Part shown: positions 15,583-24,684 of the stretch, in pieces
How positions within the stretch are numbered: the stretch's first letter is position 1
Layout: each line of letters starts with the position of its first letter
Assembly: GCA_040877625.1 (NCBI GenBank)
Contig: JBBDNK010000005.1
Span: forward strand, 1-64,000
Length of the DNA stretch: 64,000 nucleotides
Source: Methylonatrum sp040877625
Lineage (GTDB): Bacteria > Pseudomonadota > Gammaproteobacteria > Nitrococcales > Aquisalimonadaceae
Direction of reading: 5' to 3'
Translations under genes and position numbers: made by a program
Notes under the pieces: generated by a model
What the model was told of the DNA's origin: nothing
What the model saw: only the letters and a program-made list of their open reading frames with translations
The model's database searches: none

Positions 15583-16101
15583 ATGTCAGACAAGCAAGCA
15601 TGTTGCGCTCCCGCCCAGGCCGGGCTTGGAGTCACCGATCTGCCCAGTGCCGTCGATTTCGCAACCGAGCGGCGCCCCCATATCAGCGTCAATGTCAAAA
15701 GCATCAAGGCTTCGGTTCCCTTCTACAGAGCGTTGTTCAACCGTCCGCCGGACAAGATGAAGGCGGATTTCGCCAAATGGGAAGGCGACAACCCGCCCAT
15801 GAACGTCACCATCAACGAGCATCCGGACTCCGTGGACCGCGATGGCCATTTCGGCATCGAGGTGAAATCGACCGAGGCGGTGCACGCGTACTACGAACGC
15901 ATGAAGAGAGTCAGTACCGGCATCCAGGCCACGGAGAAGGATGTGGCCTGCTGCTTCGCTGTGCAGACCAAGATCTGGGCCGCCGACCCGGACGGCAACC
16001 GCTGGGAGGTTTTTGTCGTGACCGACGGCGAAGCCGATGAAGGCTGTGAGGCCAGTTGCCTCTGTTACAACCCGCAGACCGGCGGCTGCGAGTGGAGCTG
16101 A
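15583..16101 (+). CDS. arsI: ArsI-type VOC protein, candidate C-As lyase (complete site)
   Basis: VOC-fold protein of 172 residues with every residue expected for ArsI: H33 ('RPHISVNV'), H89 ('DGHFGIEV'), E142 ('RWEVFV') for Fe(II), and the vicinal pair C123-C124 ('VACCFAVQTKIW') for methylarsenite or aromatic arsenicals. Known ArsI proteins cleave the carbon-arsenic bond with O2. An N-terminal CC ('QACCAP') and a Cys-rich tail ('GCEASCLCYNPQTGGC') are additions to the usual ~145-residue enzyme and probably bind or pass on arsenic. Start at 15583 after AAGGAT. CadI/ArsI-like naming by family; the exact substrate is unknown. Confidence 0.82.
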   Translation: MSDKQACCAPAQAGLGVTDLPSAVDFATERRPHISVNVKSIKASVPFYRALFNRPPDKMKADFAKWEGDNPPMNVTINEHPDSVDRDGHFGIEVKSTEAVHAYYERMKRVSTGIQATEKDVACCFAVQTKIWAADPDGNRWEVFVVTDGEADEGCEASCLCYNPQTGGCEWS

Positions 16102-16140
16102 AACCATCAGCGATAACCACCAGCAAGGAGAGTGGGAGCC

Positions 16141-16653
16141 ATGACCAACAGTTCTGTCTGGGAATCAGTCGCCACGGCGCAGACACGCGGCATAGCCGGC
16201 GTTGCCGATTTTGCGGCGGAAAGCCGTCTGCACATCAGTGTCAATGTCCGTGATCTGCGTCAGGCGGTGGATTTCTACCGTGTGTTTTTCGGCGTAAACC
16301 CTGTGAAAGTGAAGCAGGGCTATGCCAAGTTCGACCTGAATGAACCCCCCTTGAACTTCTCTCTCAACGCGTTCCCCGACAACACCCGCGCCCAGGGGCA
16401 CTTCGGCGTCCAGCTGAACAACACGCGTTTCATTCGCGAAGCCCACGAGCGCTTCGGCGCAGCCGGGTTTCATCTCATTGAAGAGGAGAGCGTGGAATGT
16501 TGCTATGCCGTACAGACGAAGTTCTGGGTTGCGGATCCCGACGGCAATCGTTGGGAACTGTTCGTAACGACTGAGCCGGAGTCCGACGAGGGCTGCGGTC
16601 CGGAATGTATCTGCCATCAGGAATTTGATCGCAGCTATGCGATCGCCGACTGA
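16141..16653 (+). CDS. arsI: ArsI-type VOC protein, second complete copy
   Basis: VOC-fold protein of 170 residues starting at the ATG at 16141 behind AAGGAG. It keeps the iron ligands H31 ('LHISVNV'), H87 ('QGHFGVQL') and E139 ('RWELFV') and the arsenic-binding pair C120-C121 ('ECCYAVQTKFW'). A short tail adds three cysteines ('GCGPECICH'). It is distinct from the previous copy, so the two may act on different organoarsenicals, or each may pair with one of the two degenerate VOC proteins. Position directly before arsM links methylation and demethylation in one transcript. Confidence 0.82.
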   Translation: MTNSSVWESVATAQTRGIAGVADFAAESRLHISVNVRDLRQAVDFYRVFFGVNPVKVKQGYAKFDLNEPPLNFSLNAFPDNTRAQGHFGVQLNNTRFIREAHERFGAAGFHLIEEESVECCYAVQTKFWVADPDGNRWELFVTTEPESDEGCGPECICHQEFDRSYAIAD

Positions 16654-16697
16654 TTGCTTTCGCCATCCCAACGGTTTCAGTTCGGAGATTAGCCAGC

Positions 16698-18035
16698 ATG
16701 AGCGTAACCAATCTAAAAAGCGCAACCCATGAAGGAGTCCAGGACCTCTACGCCGATGCGGCGCAGGAGTCGAAGCCCGGCCTGTGTTGCCCGAAACCCA
16801 TGCCCAGCAGCTTTACCAGCCATATACCCCCGGAGGCATTCGAGCGGAACTACGGCTGTGGCAGCCCGGTGCTGAAGGCCGGCATCAAACCCGGGGACAC
16901 CGTGGTCGACCTGGGCTCCGGCGTTGGCATCGACTGCTTCGTCGCGGCCAGGCTGGTCGGTCCGGAGGGGCGTGTGATCGGAATCGACATGACCGATGAG
17001 ATGCTTGCCAGGGCGTATGACTACGCGGCGACGGTGAAGAAGAACCTGGGCTATGACGTCGTCGAGTTCAAGAAGGGCCTGATCGAGCAGCTTCCGCTGG
17101 AGGACAGCAGCGTGGACGTGCTGGTCTCGAACTGCGTGCTCAATCTCTCGCCGGACAAGAACGTCGTGTTCAGGGAGATCTTCCGGGTACTGAAGCACGG
17201 CGGCCGGATGGTGATCTCGGATATCGTTTCCGACCGCGACATCAAGGTCGAGGACCAGGCCGACCAGCAGGCCTGGGCCGAATGCACCACCGGCGCCATG
17301 TCGCTGCAGCAGCTCCTGCAGGTGGTTGAGCAGACGGGCTTCGTCGGCATGCACCAGATTGACGAGCAGGGCTGGCAGGAGATCAAGGGCTACCACCTGG
17401 CGTCCATCACCCTGGAGGTGGCCAAGTTCGAGACGGACTGCCACGCCACACTCAGCAACCTGGTCATCTATCTGGGGCCGTTCGCCAGCGTTACGGATGA
17501 TCTTGGCAACGCGTATCAGCGCTTCAAGCCGACGGCCGTACGCGACGATGTCGCGACGTACCTGAACGCGGGCGCCAACGCCAGCAGCTTCATCGTCATC
17601 AAGGGCAAGGCGTCGGCGGCCCCGCAGCAAAAGACCGAGAACCGCGCGCAGAGCCCCTGCTGCAACCCCGAGGACAAGGTAACGCCCTGCTGCGACAGCA
17701 ATGAACCGAAGGCGGACGGCAGCCCCTGTTGTGATCCCTACGCGGAGCAGCAGCCGGCGGATTGCCCCTGCAGCTCGGACGGCGCGGCCTGTGGAGACGC
17801 GAGCAAGGCGTCGGTGAATGCCGCATCGACAGCCCTGGCAGCGCCCCCGGCAGCGGCACAGGCCTCGGCCTGCTGTGACGGCGGCGGCTGTGGAACCAGC
17901 GCTGCTGGTGCCAGTGCAGCGGCCGCAATAGAAGTCGAAGCGTCGGCCGACGAGTGCTGTGCCTGTGAATCCGAAGCCAAACAGACGGGAGGAGATTGCT
18001 GCGGCAGTGGCTGCGGCACTTGCGGTTGTGAGTAG
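16698..18035 (+). CDS. arsM: Arsenite methyltransferase ArsM with long Cys-rich tail
   Basis: SAM-dependent methyltransferase of 445 residues; typical bacterial ArsM is about 270-390. It has 'CC' at 30-31, motif I 'DLGSGVGIDC' at 71-80, and the three conserved arsenic-binding cysteines: C54 ('YGCGSP'), C146 ('SNCVLNL') and C196 ('AECTTGA'). It converts As(III) to mono- and dimethylated forms. From about residue 305 a low-complexity, Ala/Ser-rich extension carries about 20 cysteines, mostly as CC or CxC ('SPCCNPE', 'CCDS', 'CCDP', 'ACCDGGGCG', 'ECCACE', 'DCCGSGCGTCGCE'). The extension may collect As(III) or hold trivalent methylated product for the ArsI-type proteins. Start preceded by GGAG. 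Confidence 0.92.
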   Translation: MSVTNLKSATHEGVQDLYADAAQESKPGLCCPKPMPSSFTSHIPPEAFERNYGCGSPVLKAGIKPGDTVVDLGSGVGIDCFVAARLVGPEGRVIGIDMTDEMLARAYDYAATVKKNLGYDVVEFKKGLIEQLPLEDSSVDVLVSNCVLNLSPDKNVVFREIFRVLKHGGRMVISDIVSDRDIKVEDQADQQAWAECTTGAMSLQQLLQVVEQTGFVGMHQIDEQGWQEIKGYHLASITLEVAKFETDCHATLSNLVIYLGPFASVTDDLGNAYQRFKPTAVRDDVATYLNAGANASSFIVIKGKASAAPQQKTENRAQSPCCNPEDKVTPCCDSNEPKADGSPCCDPYAEQQPADCPCSSDGAACGDASKASVNAASTALAAPPAAAQASACCDGGGCGTSAAGASAAAAIEVEASADECCACESEAKQTGGDCCGSGCGTCGCE

Positions 18036-18116
18036 TGGGATTCGAATCAGCAGACGGGCGTGGCTTCGGCTTCAGGAGTCGCGCCCGTCGGGGCCATGGG
18101 AAGAGGAGGCGAGGCG

Positions 18117-18941
18117 ATGTTCACCAAGGCTCGGTTTTTCAGTTTCCTGCTACTGCTGTTTTCCCTGGCCGTCGATGGTCAGGCTGGCGCGGAAGAGCAG
18201 ACACGCCTGACCATCACCGGCTCGAGCACGGTCGCGCCGCTGGTCAGCGAGATTGCAAAACGCTATGAGCGCGAGCACGGCAACATCCGAATCGACGTGC
18301 AGACCGGTGGCTCCTCACGCGGTTTGGCGGACGTGCGGCGTGGCCTGAGTGATATCGGCATGATGTCGCGCGCGCTGGGGTCGGATGGCAGTGATCTTGA
18401 CGCCTTTACTATCGCCAGCGACGGCATCGCCCTCATTACGCACGCCGATAACCCGGTCGAGCGGATAGCGTCAGACGGTATCCGGGCAATCTACCTCGGC
18501 GAGGCGACCAACTGGTCTCGTTTCGGCGGCGCGGATCGCGACATCGTGGTCATCAACAAGGCCGCGGGGCGGGCCACGCTCGACGTCTTTCTCCAACATT
18601 TTCAACTCGACGACCGGCAAATCAAGGCGCAGATCATCGCTGGCGAGAATCAGCAGGTCATCAAGACGGTGGCGGGTAATCCGGCGGCGATCGGTTATGT
18701 GTCGATCGGCGCCGCCGTCGAGGAAAGCAGGCTGGGCGTGCCCATCCGCATGCTGGGGTTCGATGACGTCATGCCGGCACCCGCGAATGTCGTCAATGGC
18801 AGCTACCCGATTACCCGGCCGCTGCAGCTCATCGTGCGCAGCGGCAGCAGCGATGACGTGATGGCTTTTATCAGGTACAGCCAGTCCGCCGCGGTCAGGG
18901 ATCTTGTGGAGGGAGCGCGTTTTGTCTACATGCAGAACTGA
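18117..18941 (+). CDS. pstS: Phosphate-type ABC transporter substrate-binding protein
   Basis: Periplasmic binding protein of 274 residues; ATG at 18117 after GGAGG, signal peptide ending near AGA-EE. The anion-binding loops 'TGSSTVAPL' and 'TGGSSRGLADV' belong to the PstS-2 type of phosphate receptors. It is encoded inside an arsenic operon, 81 bases after arsM, so it may serve to bring in phosphate preferentially when arsenate is present, or it may bind arsenate. The sequence does not decide between these. Its 3' end overlaps the likely start of pstC. Confidence 0.9.
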   Translation: MFTKARFFSFLLLLFSLAVDGQAGAEEQTRLTITGSSTVAPLVSEIAKRYEREHGNIRIDVQTGGSSRGLADVRRGLSDIGMMSRALGSDGSDLDAFTIASDGIALITHADNPVERIASDGIRAIYLGEATNWSRFGGADRDIVVINKAAGRATLDVFLQHFQLDDRQIKAQIIAGENQQVIKTVAGNPAAIGYVSIGAAVEESRLGVPIRMLGFDDVMPAPANVVNGSYPITRPLQLIVRSGSSDDVMAFIRYSQSAAVRDLVEGARFVYMQN

Positions 18942-19776
18942 CACCCTCGCCGGCCGGTTCCTGCTGGTCCCGGTGCTGTTTGTCGCCATGCTGACACTGT
19001 GGATAGTGGTATTTCTATCCGTGGAGAGCTGGCCCGCGCTGTCTTCCATCGGTACCGGGTTTCTCTCCAGCGATCAGGGCTGGTACCCGGCGTCCGGCGA
19101 GTACAACCTCTGGCCCATGGTGCTGGCCACGCTGGCCCTGGGCGCCGGCTCGCTTGCCATTGCGCTGGTCTTCGGTGTTGCGATCGCGGTGTTCTCCTGT
19201 TATTACGCGCCGCGCTGGCTAAGCAGGGCGGTTTCAACCGTACTTGAACTGCTCGCCGGCATACCGACAGTGATCTACGGCCTGTGGGGGCTGGTGTTTC
19301 TGGTGCCGGCTATTGCGTCCATCGGCGGCCCCGGCGCCAGCCTGCTTGCCGGCATCGTGGTGCTGTCGATGATGATACTGCCGACGGTTGCCGTGCTCTC
19401 CGAGCAGGCCCTTCGGCAGGTTCCATCCCAGTATCACATCGCGGGGCTTTCACTGGGGCTGCGCAAGACCACCATCGTGTTCTCGATCCTGCTCAGAGTA
19501 GCGCGGCCATCCATTATCTCGGCCGCGCTGCTCGCCTTTGCGCGAGCGGTAGGCGAGACCATGGTTGTGCTCATGGTCTGCGGCAATGCCGTCAACGTTC
19601 CCGACAGCCTGCTCATCTCGGTACGTGCGCTCACCGCCAACATCGCGCTGGAGATGCCCTATGCCATGGACGCGCATCGAGCGGCGCTCTATGTCAGCGG
19701 CCTGCTGCTGATCGTGATGGTCATTGTTCTGGTTGCCATCAATCACATGCAGCACTGGAGTCGCCGCGATGCTTAG
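18922..19776 (+). CDS. pstC: Phosphate ABC transporter permease PstC
   Basis: Inner-membrane permease of about 284 residues with six predicted helices and the ABC-coupling loop 'EQALRQVPSQYHIAGLSLGLRKTTI'. The start is unclear: a TTG at 18922 sits 7 bases after GGAGGGAG and overlaps pstS by 20 bases; a TTG at 18904 is the alternative. 'LELLAGIPTVIYGLWGLVFLVP' is a typical PstC segment. With PstA it forms the channel driven by PstB. Overlap with pstA is 8 bases. Confidence 0.9.
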   Translation: MSTCRTDTLAGRFLLVPVLFVAMLTLWIVVFLSVESWPALSSIGTGFLSSDQGWYPASGEYNLWPMVLATLALGAGSLAIALVFGVAIAVFSCYYAPRWLSRAVSTVLELLAGIPTVIYGLWGLVFLVPAIASIGGPGASLLAGIVVLSMMILPTVAVLSEQALRQVPSQYHIAGLSLGLRKTTIVFSILLRVARPSIISAALLAFARAVGETMVVLMVCGNAVNVPDSLLISVRALTANIALEMPYAMDAHRAALYVSGLLLIVMVIVLVAINHMQHWSRRDA

Positions 19777-20632
19777 CGTACGCAGGCAGGCGTTTAGCAG
19801 CCCGGGGGAGCTTGCGCTCACGGTTGGCCTGTGGTCCGCCGCAGTGCTGCTGGTCATGGTTTCGCTGTTGCTGCTGGGCCCCATCGTCATCCACGGGTTG
19901 CCGCATTTCACCCTGGGTTTTCTGACTGGCTTGCCGCAGAACGCGGGTCTTGAGGGTGGGATCTATCCGATCCTGCTGGGCACGGTTGCCATTCTCGCTG
20001 TTACGCTGGTCACGTCCGTTCCTCTGAGCCTGTGCGTTGCCGTCTTCCTCAGTGAGTTCGCCCGCCCCGACCAGGGGCTTACCAGGACCGTGCTGGCCAG
20101 TCTGGATGTGATGGCCGCCGTGCCGTCGATTGTCTACGGCCTGTTCGGCAATGTGCTGTTCTGCCAGATCCTCGGCTTTGGCTACTCGATACTTTCCGGC
20201 GGCCTGACCCTCGCCTGCATGGTATTGCCGCTGTTGATCCGGGCATCGACGGACGCCCTGCTCAACCTGCCTCGTCATCTGCGCGAGGGAGGGTTGGCTC
20301 TGGGCTTGTCCAAGGTCAGCGTTATCTGGTTCATCCTGTTGCCCACAGCCGCGCCTTCGCTGATTGCCGCCTTTGTGCTGGCGACGGCCAGGGCGCTGTC
20401 CGAGACAGCGGCGCTGCTTTTCACCGCTGGTTACGTGGACAGGGTGCCTGCCTCGCCACTCGACTCCGCCCGAACGATCTCCGTGCACATCTACGAGCTT
20501 TCGATGAATGTCCCCGGCGGCGAGCCGCGGGCGTACGGGGCGGCATTCGTGCTGATCGTCGTCCTGCTTCTGTTCAGTGGCGTGACCAGGGTTCTCACTC
20601 AACGTTGGATGACAGCAGCGAGGGTCTATTGA
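19769..20632 (+). CDS. pstA: Phosphate ABC transporter permease PstA
   Basis: Permease of 287 residues, ATG at 19769 overlapping the end of pstC. Six predicted helices; family segments 'VMAAVPSIVYGLFGNVLFC' and the coupling loop 'ALLNLPRHLREGGLALGLSKVSVI' are evident, as is 'ARALSETAALLFTAGYVDRVP' near the end. It ends in a TGATG junction with pstB, so all four transporter genes are translationally linked. Confidence 0.92.
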   Translation: MLSVRRQAFSSPGELALTVGLWSAAVLLVMVSLLLLGPIVIHGLPHFTLGFLTGLPQNAGLEGGIYPILLGTVAILAVTLVTSVPLSLCVAVFLSEFARPDQGLTRTVLASLDVMAAVPSIVYGLFGNVLFCQILGFGYSILSGGLTLACMVLPLLIRASTDALLNLPRHLREGGLALGLSKVSVIWFILLPTAAPSLIAAFVLATARALSETAALLFTAGYVDRVPASPLDSARTISVHIYELSMNVPGGEPRAYGAAFVLIVVLLLFSGVTRVLTQRWMTAARVY

Positions 20633-21462
20633 TGAACGACGCAGCCCTGTTGGAGCGGCCCCCAACCGACTACCCGGATAGCGCCGGCGCCGTTGTTTGC
20701 CCGCCGGCCTTCACTGTAACCGACCTCTGCGTGCGCTACGGCGACAAGATCGCCTGCGAGAATGTCTCGCTGCAAATTCCCCAGAACCAGATCACCGCCG
20801 TGATGGGGCCCTCCGGTTGCGGAAAATCGACATTCCTTTGCTGCCTGAACCAGATGGCGACCTCCAATGAGGGCTGCCTGGTTCAAGGGAATGTCTGTTA
20901 CAAGGGGCAGAAAATCGACGTCCCCGGTGTCGAGTTAACGATGCTGCGCCGAAAGATTGGCATGGTGTTTCAGAAGCCGAACCCGTTCCCCTTTTCCATC
21001 TGGCGCAATCTGGAGCTTCCCCTCAAACGCCATGGCGTGCGGAGCAGGGAGAAGATTGCTGCTCGCATCGAGGACGCCTTGCGCAGGGCTCAGCTCTGGG
21101 ACGAGGTCAGTGACCGCCTCCATGGGTCGGCGCTGAAGCTCTCCGGCGGGCAGCAGCAGCGCCTCTGTATTGCCCGGGCGCTGGTTCTGGAGCCCGAGGT
21201 GCTGCTGCTCGACGAGCCCTGTAGCGCACTCGATCCAATCTCCAGCATGAAGGTCGAGCAACTGCTGCTGGATCTGAAAGCCGATCACACGATCGTTATC
21301 GTCACGCACAACATTGGCCAGGCGAAACGGCTGGCCGACTTTCTCGCGTTCTTCTGGACTATCGAAAATCGGGGTGTCCTGGTTGAAACCGGCCGCGCCC
21401 GTGAAACATTCGCAAACCCCGGAAAGGAACTCACGGCGGCATTTCTGGCCGCCGAGATCTGA
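20632..21462 (+). CDS. pstB: Phosphate ABC transporter ATP-binding protein PstB
   Basis: ATPase of 276 residues. Walker A 'GPSGCGKST', Q-loop region 'MVFQKPNPFPFSIW', signature 'LSGGQQQR', Walker B 'VLLLDEP' and H-loop 'IVTHNI' are all intact; 'QKPNPFP' is characteristic of PstB. The transporter set is complete (S, C, A, B) but no phoU follows; the next gene is an MMPL exporter. It is therefore not an ordinary pho-regulon pst-phoU operon. Confidence 0.94.
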   Translation: MNDAALLERPPTDYPDSAGAVVCPPAFTVTDLCVRYGDKIACENVSLQIPQNQITAVMGPSGCGKSTFLCCLNQMATSNEGCLVQGNVCYKGQKIDVPGVELTMLRRKIGMVFQKPNPFPFSIWRNLELPLKRHGVRSREKIAARIEDALRRAQLWDEVSDRLHGSALKLSGGQQQRLCIARALVLEPEVLLLDEPCSALDPISSMKVEQLLLDLKADHTIVIVTHNIGQAKRLADFLAFFWTIENRGVLVETGRARETFANPGKELTAAFLAAEI

Positions 21463-21480
21463 ACCGACCAGCAGGGAAAC

Positions 21481-23862
21481 ATGGTCACGATGACTGAAGC
21501 GTACGCAAAATGGTTAATCCGCAACCGCTGGACGGTGCTGTTCGGCAGCATTCTGCTTTCTCTGGCAATGGGTCTGGGGCTGCGCTATTTCAGCTTCGAT
21601 GCGGACTACCGTGTCTTTTTCAAGGCGGACTATCCGCAGGTGCTCGCGCTGGATAGTCTGCACCGCACCTACAGCAAGAGCGACAGCGTTCTGTTCGTGG
21701 TCTCGCCCAGGGGTGGAGCGCGGGATGGAGTGTTCGATCGAGACGTACTTGCGGCCGTAAAGGAACTGACAGACAGAGCCTGGTCCCTGCCCTTCGCGGT
21801 TCGCGTCGAATCGCTCACCAACTTCCAATACAGCCGGGCCGCTGGCGACGATCTGATCATTACCGATCTCGTTCCCGATCCGGCCGCGCTGGACGACGCC
21901 GCGCTGCGGCACATCCGGGAGGTGGCGCTGAGCGAGCCGGGCCTGATCAACCGGCTGGTCTCCACTGACGGCCATGCCGTCGGCGTGAACGTCATCATGG
22001 CGCTACCGGATGGCGACAATGCGGTGGTCGTGGATGCCGCACACGCGGCGACAACGCTGCGAAACGAGATCCTGGATTATCACGGCGATCTCGTCGAGAT
22101 CCGGCAGACCGGCATGGTCAGCATGACGGCCGCCTTCACCGATGTGATCGTCGACGACATGACCAACCTGATGCCGCTCATGTTCGCTGCCATCATCATC
22201 GCCATCGTCCTGATGTTCCGGTCGTTCTGGGCGACGGTCGGGCTGTTGCTGGTGATGCAGATGTCGATCATCGTGGCGCTGGGCGTGGTCTCCCTGTTCG
22301 GCGTGGCGCTGACACCGCCGTCAGCCTCCACGCCCAATATGATCATGACCCTGGCGATTGCCGATGGGGTGCATTTCCTGACGCTGTTCTACCGTGCACG
22401 CCGTCGCGGACGATCCCGGGAGGATGCGCTCGTGGAGAGCATGCGACTGAACTTCTGGCCGATGTTCCTGACCACGGTGGCGACCGCGCTCGGCTTCATG
22501 ACCATGAACTTCAGTGACTCGCCGCCTTTCCACGACCTCGGCAACATGACCGCAATCGGTGCGGTTGCGGCCTTCCTGTTGTCGATTACGCTGCTGCCCG
22601 CGCTGATGGCAATCGTGCCGTCGCGGGGCGGCGCCGAATACGCCGTGGTCGACCGTTACACCCGCTTCCTTGCCGAGTTCACCATTCGCCGGCGCCGCAT
22701 CATTGTCGCCGTCTTTCCGGCGGTCGCGGTCGTGCTCGGGTTTTTCGCGCTTGGCAATCAGCTGGACGACCGTTTTGTGGAGTACTTCAGCCCCGACAAC
22801 GCGTTTCGCAGCGACACCGAATACACGATGGAGAATCTGACCGGCATCTACTCGCTGGAGTTTTCTCTGCGCGCCGGTGCGGACGATGGTATTGCCGAAC
22901 CACACTACCTGCAGTGGATCGGCGCCTTCGCGGACTGGCTGAGAAGCCAGCCCGAGGTGCTACACGTCAGCGTCTTCTCCGATGTGATGAAGCGCATCAA
23001 CCGCAACATGAACGCCGACGATCCGGCCTACTACGTCGTCCCGACGGAGCGTTCCACGGCGCTCCAGTACCTGCTGCTCTACGAAATGTCGTTGCCGTAC
23101 GGATTCGACCTCAATACCCAGATTGACGTCGGCAAGTCGGCAACGCGCCTGACGGCTTCTCTGAAGAACCTCTCCACCGTGGAGATGCGTAACCTGGAGC
23201 GTGCCGCCAACGCGTGGCTGGACGCCAACGCGCCGGCGGACAGCTACAGCGAGGCAACCAGCCCCACCGTGATGTTCAGCCATATCTCCGAGACCAATAT
23301 CCGGGCGATGCTGGGTGCCACCCTGCTTGCGCTGGCACTGATCTCACTGGCACTGATAGCGGCCTTCCGAAGTGTCGCTATCGGTCTGGTCAGCCTCATT
23401 CCCAACCTGCTGCCGGCCGTGATTGCCTTTGGCCTTTGGGGGCTGTTCGTCGGCGAGGTGGGGCTCGCGGTATCGATCGTCTCGGCGATGACGCTCGGTA
23501 TCATTGTCGATGACACCATTCACTTCACCAGCAAGTACCTGCATGGCGTGCGTTATCTGGATCTCTCGCCCGAGGCGGCGGTGCGGTATGCCTATGCCAA
23601 TGTCGCCGGCGCTCTGACGTTCACAACCATCATTCTCGGCGGCGGTTTCTTCGTGCTGAGCCTGTCCTCGTTCGCCATGAACGCCGATATGGGGCTGCTC
23701 ACGGCAATCACCCTGGTGGTGGCCCTGATTCTGGACCTGCTGTTCCTGCCCGCGCTGCTGGTGTGCCTGTTCGCCCGGCGGCCCACGGCCGAGGCTGTGG
23801 TGATCGAGTGGGGGGACAGGAAAGGGACTTCCGTTGTGGTTACAAAAGGGGAAATGTCATGA
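21481..23862 (+). CDS. MMPL/HAE3-type RND exporter
   Basis: Inner-membrane transporter of 793 residues built as two similar halves, each with one helix, a periplasmic loop and a five-helix bundle. Signature segments occur in each half: 'MTLAIADGVHFLTLFYRARR' and 'MTLGIIVDDTIHFTSKYLHG'. HAE3/MMPL members move hydrophobic or lipid-like molecules across or out of the inner membrane. It is 18 bases after pstB and overlaps the next, LolA-like gene (ATGA). In this context it could export arsenic-containing lipids or other arsenicals, or serve envelope repair; the substrate cannot be read from sequence. Confidence 0.88.
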   Translation: MVTMTEAYAKWLIRNRWTVLFGSILLSLAMGLGLRYFSFDADYRVFFKADYPQVLALDSLHRTYSKSDSVLFVVSPRGGARDGVFDRDVLAAVKELTDRAWSLPFAVRVESLTNFQYSRAAGDDLIITDLVPDPAALDDAALRHIREVALSEPGLINRLVSTDGHAVGVNVIMALPDGDNAVVVDAAHAATTLRNEILDYHGDLVEIRQTGMVSMTAAFTDVIVDDMTNLMPLMFAAIIIAIVLMFRSFWATVGLLLVMQMSIIVALGVVSLFGVALTPPSASTPNMIMTLAIADGVHFLTLFYRARRRGRSREDALVESMRLNFWPMFLTTVATALGFMTMNFSDSPPFHDLGNMTAIGAVAAFLLSITLLPALMAIVPSRGGAEYAVVDRYTRFLAEFTIRRRRIIVAVFPAVAVVLGFFALGNQLDDRFVEYFSPDNAFRSDTEYTMENLTGIYSLEFSLRAGADDGIAEPHYLQWIGAFADWLRSQPEVLHVSVFSDVMKRINRNMNADDPAYYVVPTERSTALQYLLLYEMSLPYGFDLNTQIDVGKSATRLTASLKNLSTVEMRNLERAANAWLDANAPADSYSEATSPTVMFSHISETNIRAMLGATLLALALISLALIAAFRSVAIGLVSLIPNLLPAVIAFGLWGLFVGEVGLAVSIVSAMTLGIIVDDTIHFTSKYLHGVRYLDLSPEAAVRYAYANVAGALTFTTIILGGGFFVLSLSSFAMNADMGLLTAITLVVALILDLLFLPALLVCLFARRPTAEAVVIEWGDRKGTSVVVTKGEMS

Positions 23863-24641
23863 GGCGACATCTGATCGCGCTACTCCTCATCGCTGCCGGC
23901 GCTACCGCGTATGCCGCCGGGGAGGACGAGGTCAAAGGGCTGGAGATCGTCACCGAAATGGATCGCCGGGAAAGCGGGTATCTGAATTACCGCGCCTCGG
24001 TAACCATGACGCTCTCCAATCGGGAGCAGCAGGTCGCCGTGCGTGAGATGGAGTACTTCAGCCACGAGATTGATGGTGACGGCGACAAGACCATGGCGGT
24101 CTTCGAGCAGCCCCGCGATCTGCGCCGGCTGTCGGTATTGACCTACAGCTACAAGAACAAGCCTGACGACCAGTGGATGTTTCTGCCCGCGCAGCGCCGG
24201 GTGAAGCGTATCGCCACCACCAACCAGTCGGGGCCGTTTCTTGGCAGCGAGTTTGCCTACGAAGACCTCGGCTCGCAGGAAATAGAAAAGTTCGACTACC
24301 GCTACCTCCGTGACGAACCCCTGGACGGACAGCCGTGCCATGTGGTCGAACGTATACCCCGCTATGCGCACTCCGGCTACAGCCGACAGGAAGTCTGGAT
24401 CGACACGGAAGCCTACCGGATTCAGCGAATCGACTATTACGACCGCGGGGGCAGCCTGCTGAAAACGCTCAGGCACCAGGGGTATCAGCTTTATCTGGAT
24501 CGGTATTGGCAGCCGGAGTACAGCGACATGGTGAATCTTCGAACCGGCAAGAGCACGCGCATCCAGCGCAAGGATATCCAGTTCGGAATCGAGCTCACCG
24601 AGCAGGATTTTACCCCGGCCGCCCTGAGGCGGCAGCGCTGA
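23859..24641 (+). CDS. LolA-like outer-membrane lipoprotein-sorting family protein
   Basis: Periplasmic protein of 260 residues with a signal peptide (cleavage near AYA-AG). It matches the family often paired with MMPL/RND exporters: 'YRASVTMTLSN', 'DKTMAVFEQPRDLRRLSVLTY', 'DQWMFLPAQRRVKRI', 'GPFLGSEFAYEDL' and 'VWIDTEAYRIQRIDYYD'. The fold is the LolA/LppX half-barrel that shelters lipid tails. Its start overlaps the exporter stop, so it is the likely periplasmic carrier for the exported substrate, passing it to an outer-membrane acceptor such as the barrel encoded later. Confidence 0.85.
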   Translation: MRRHLIALLLIAAGATAYAAGEDEVKGLEIVTEMDRRESGYLNYRASVTMTLSNREQQVAVREMEYFSHEIDGDGDKTMAVFEQPRDLRRLSVLTYSYKNKPDDQWMFLPAQRRVKRIATTNQSGPFLGSEFAYEDLGSQEIEKFDYRYLRDEPLDGQPCHVVERIPRYAHSGYSRQEVWIDTEAYRIQRIDYYDRGGSLLKTLRHQGYQLYLDRYWQPEYSDMVNLRTGKSTRIQRKDIQFGIELTEQDFTPAALRRQR

Positions 24642-24684
24642 GGCGGTCCTCGGGTCGTTTTAGCCGTTGGAGGAGTCTGCGGTC

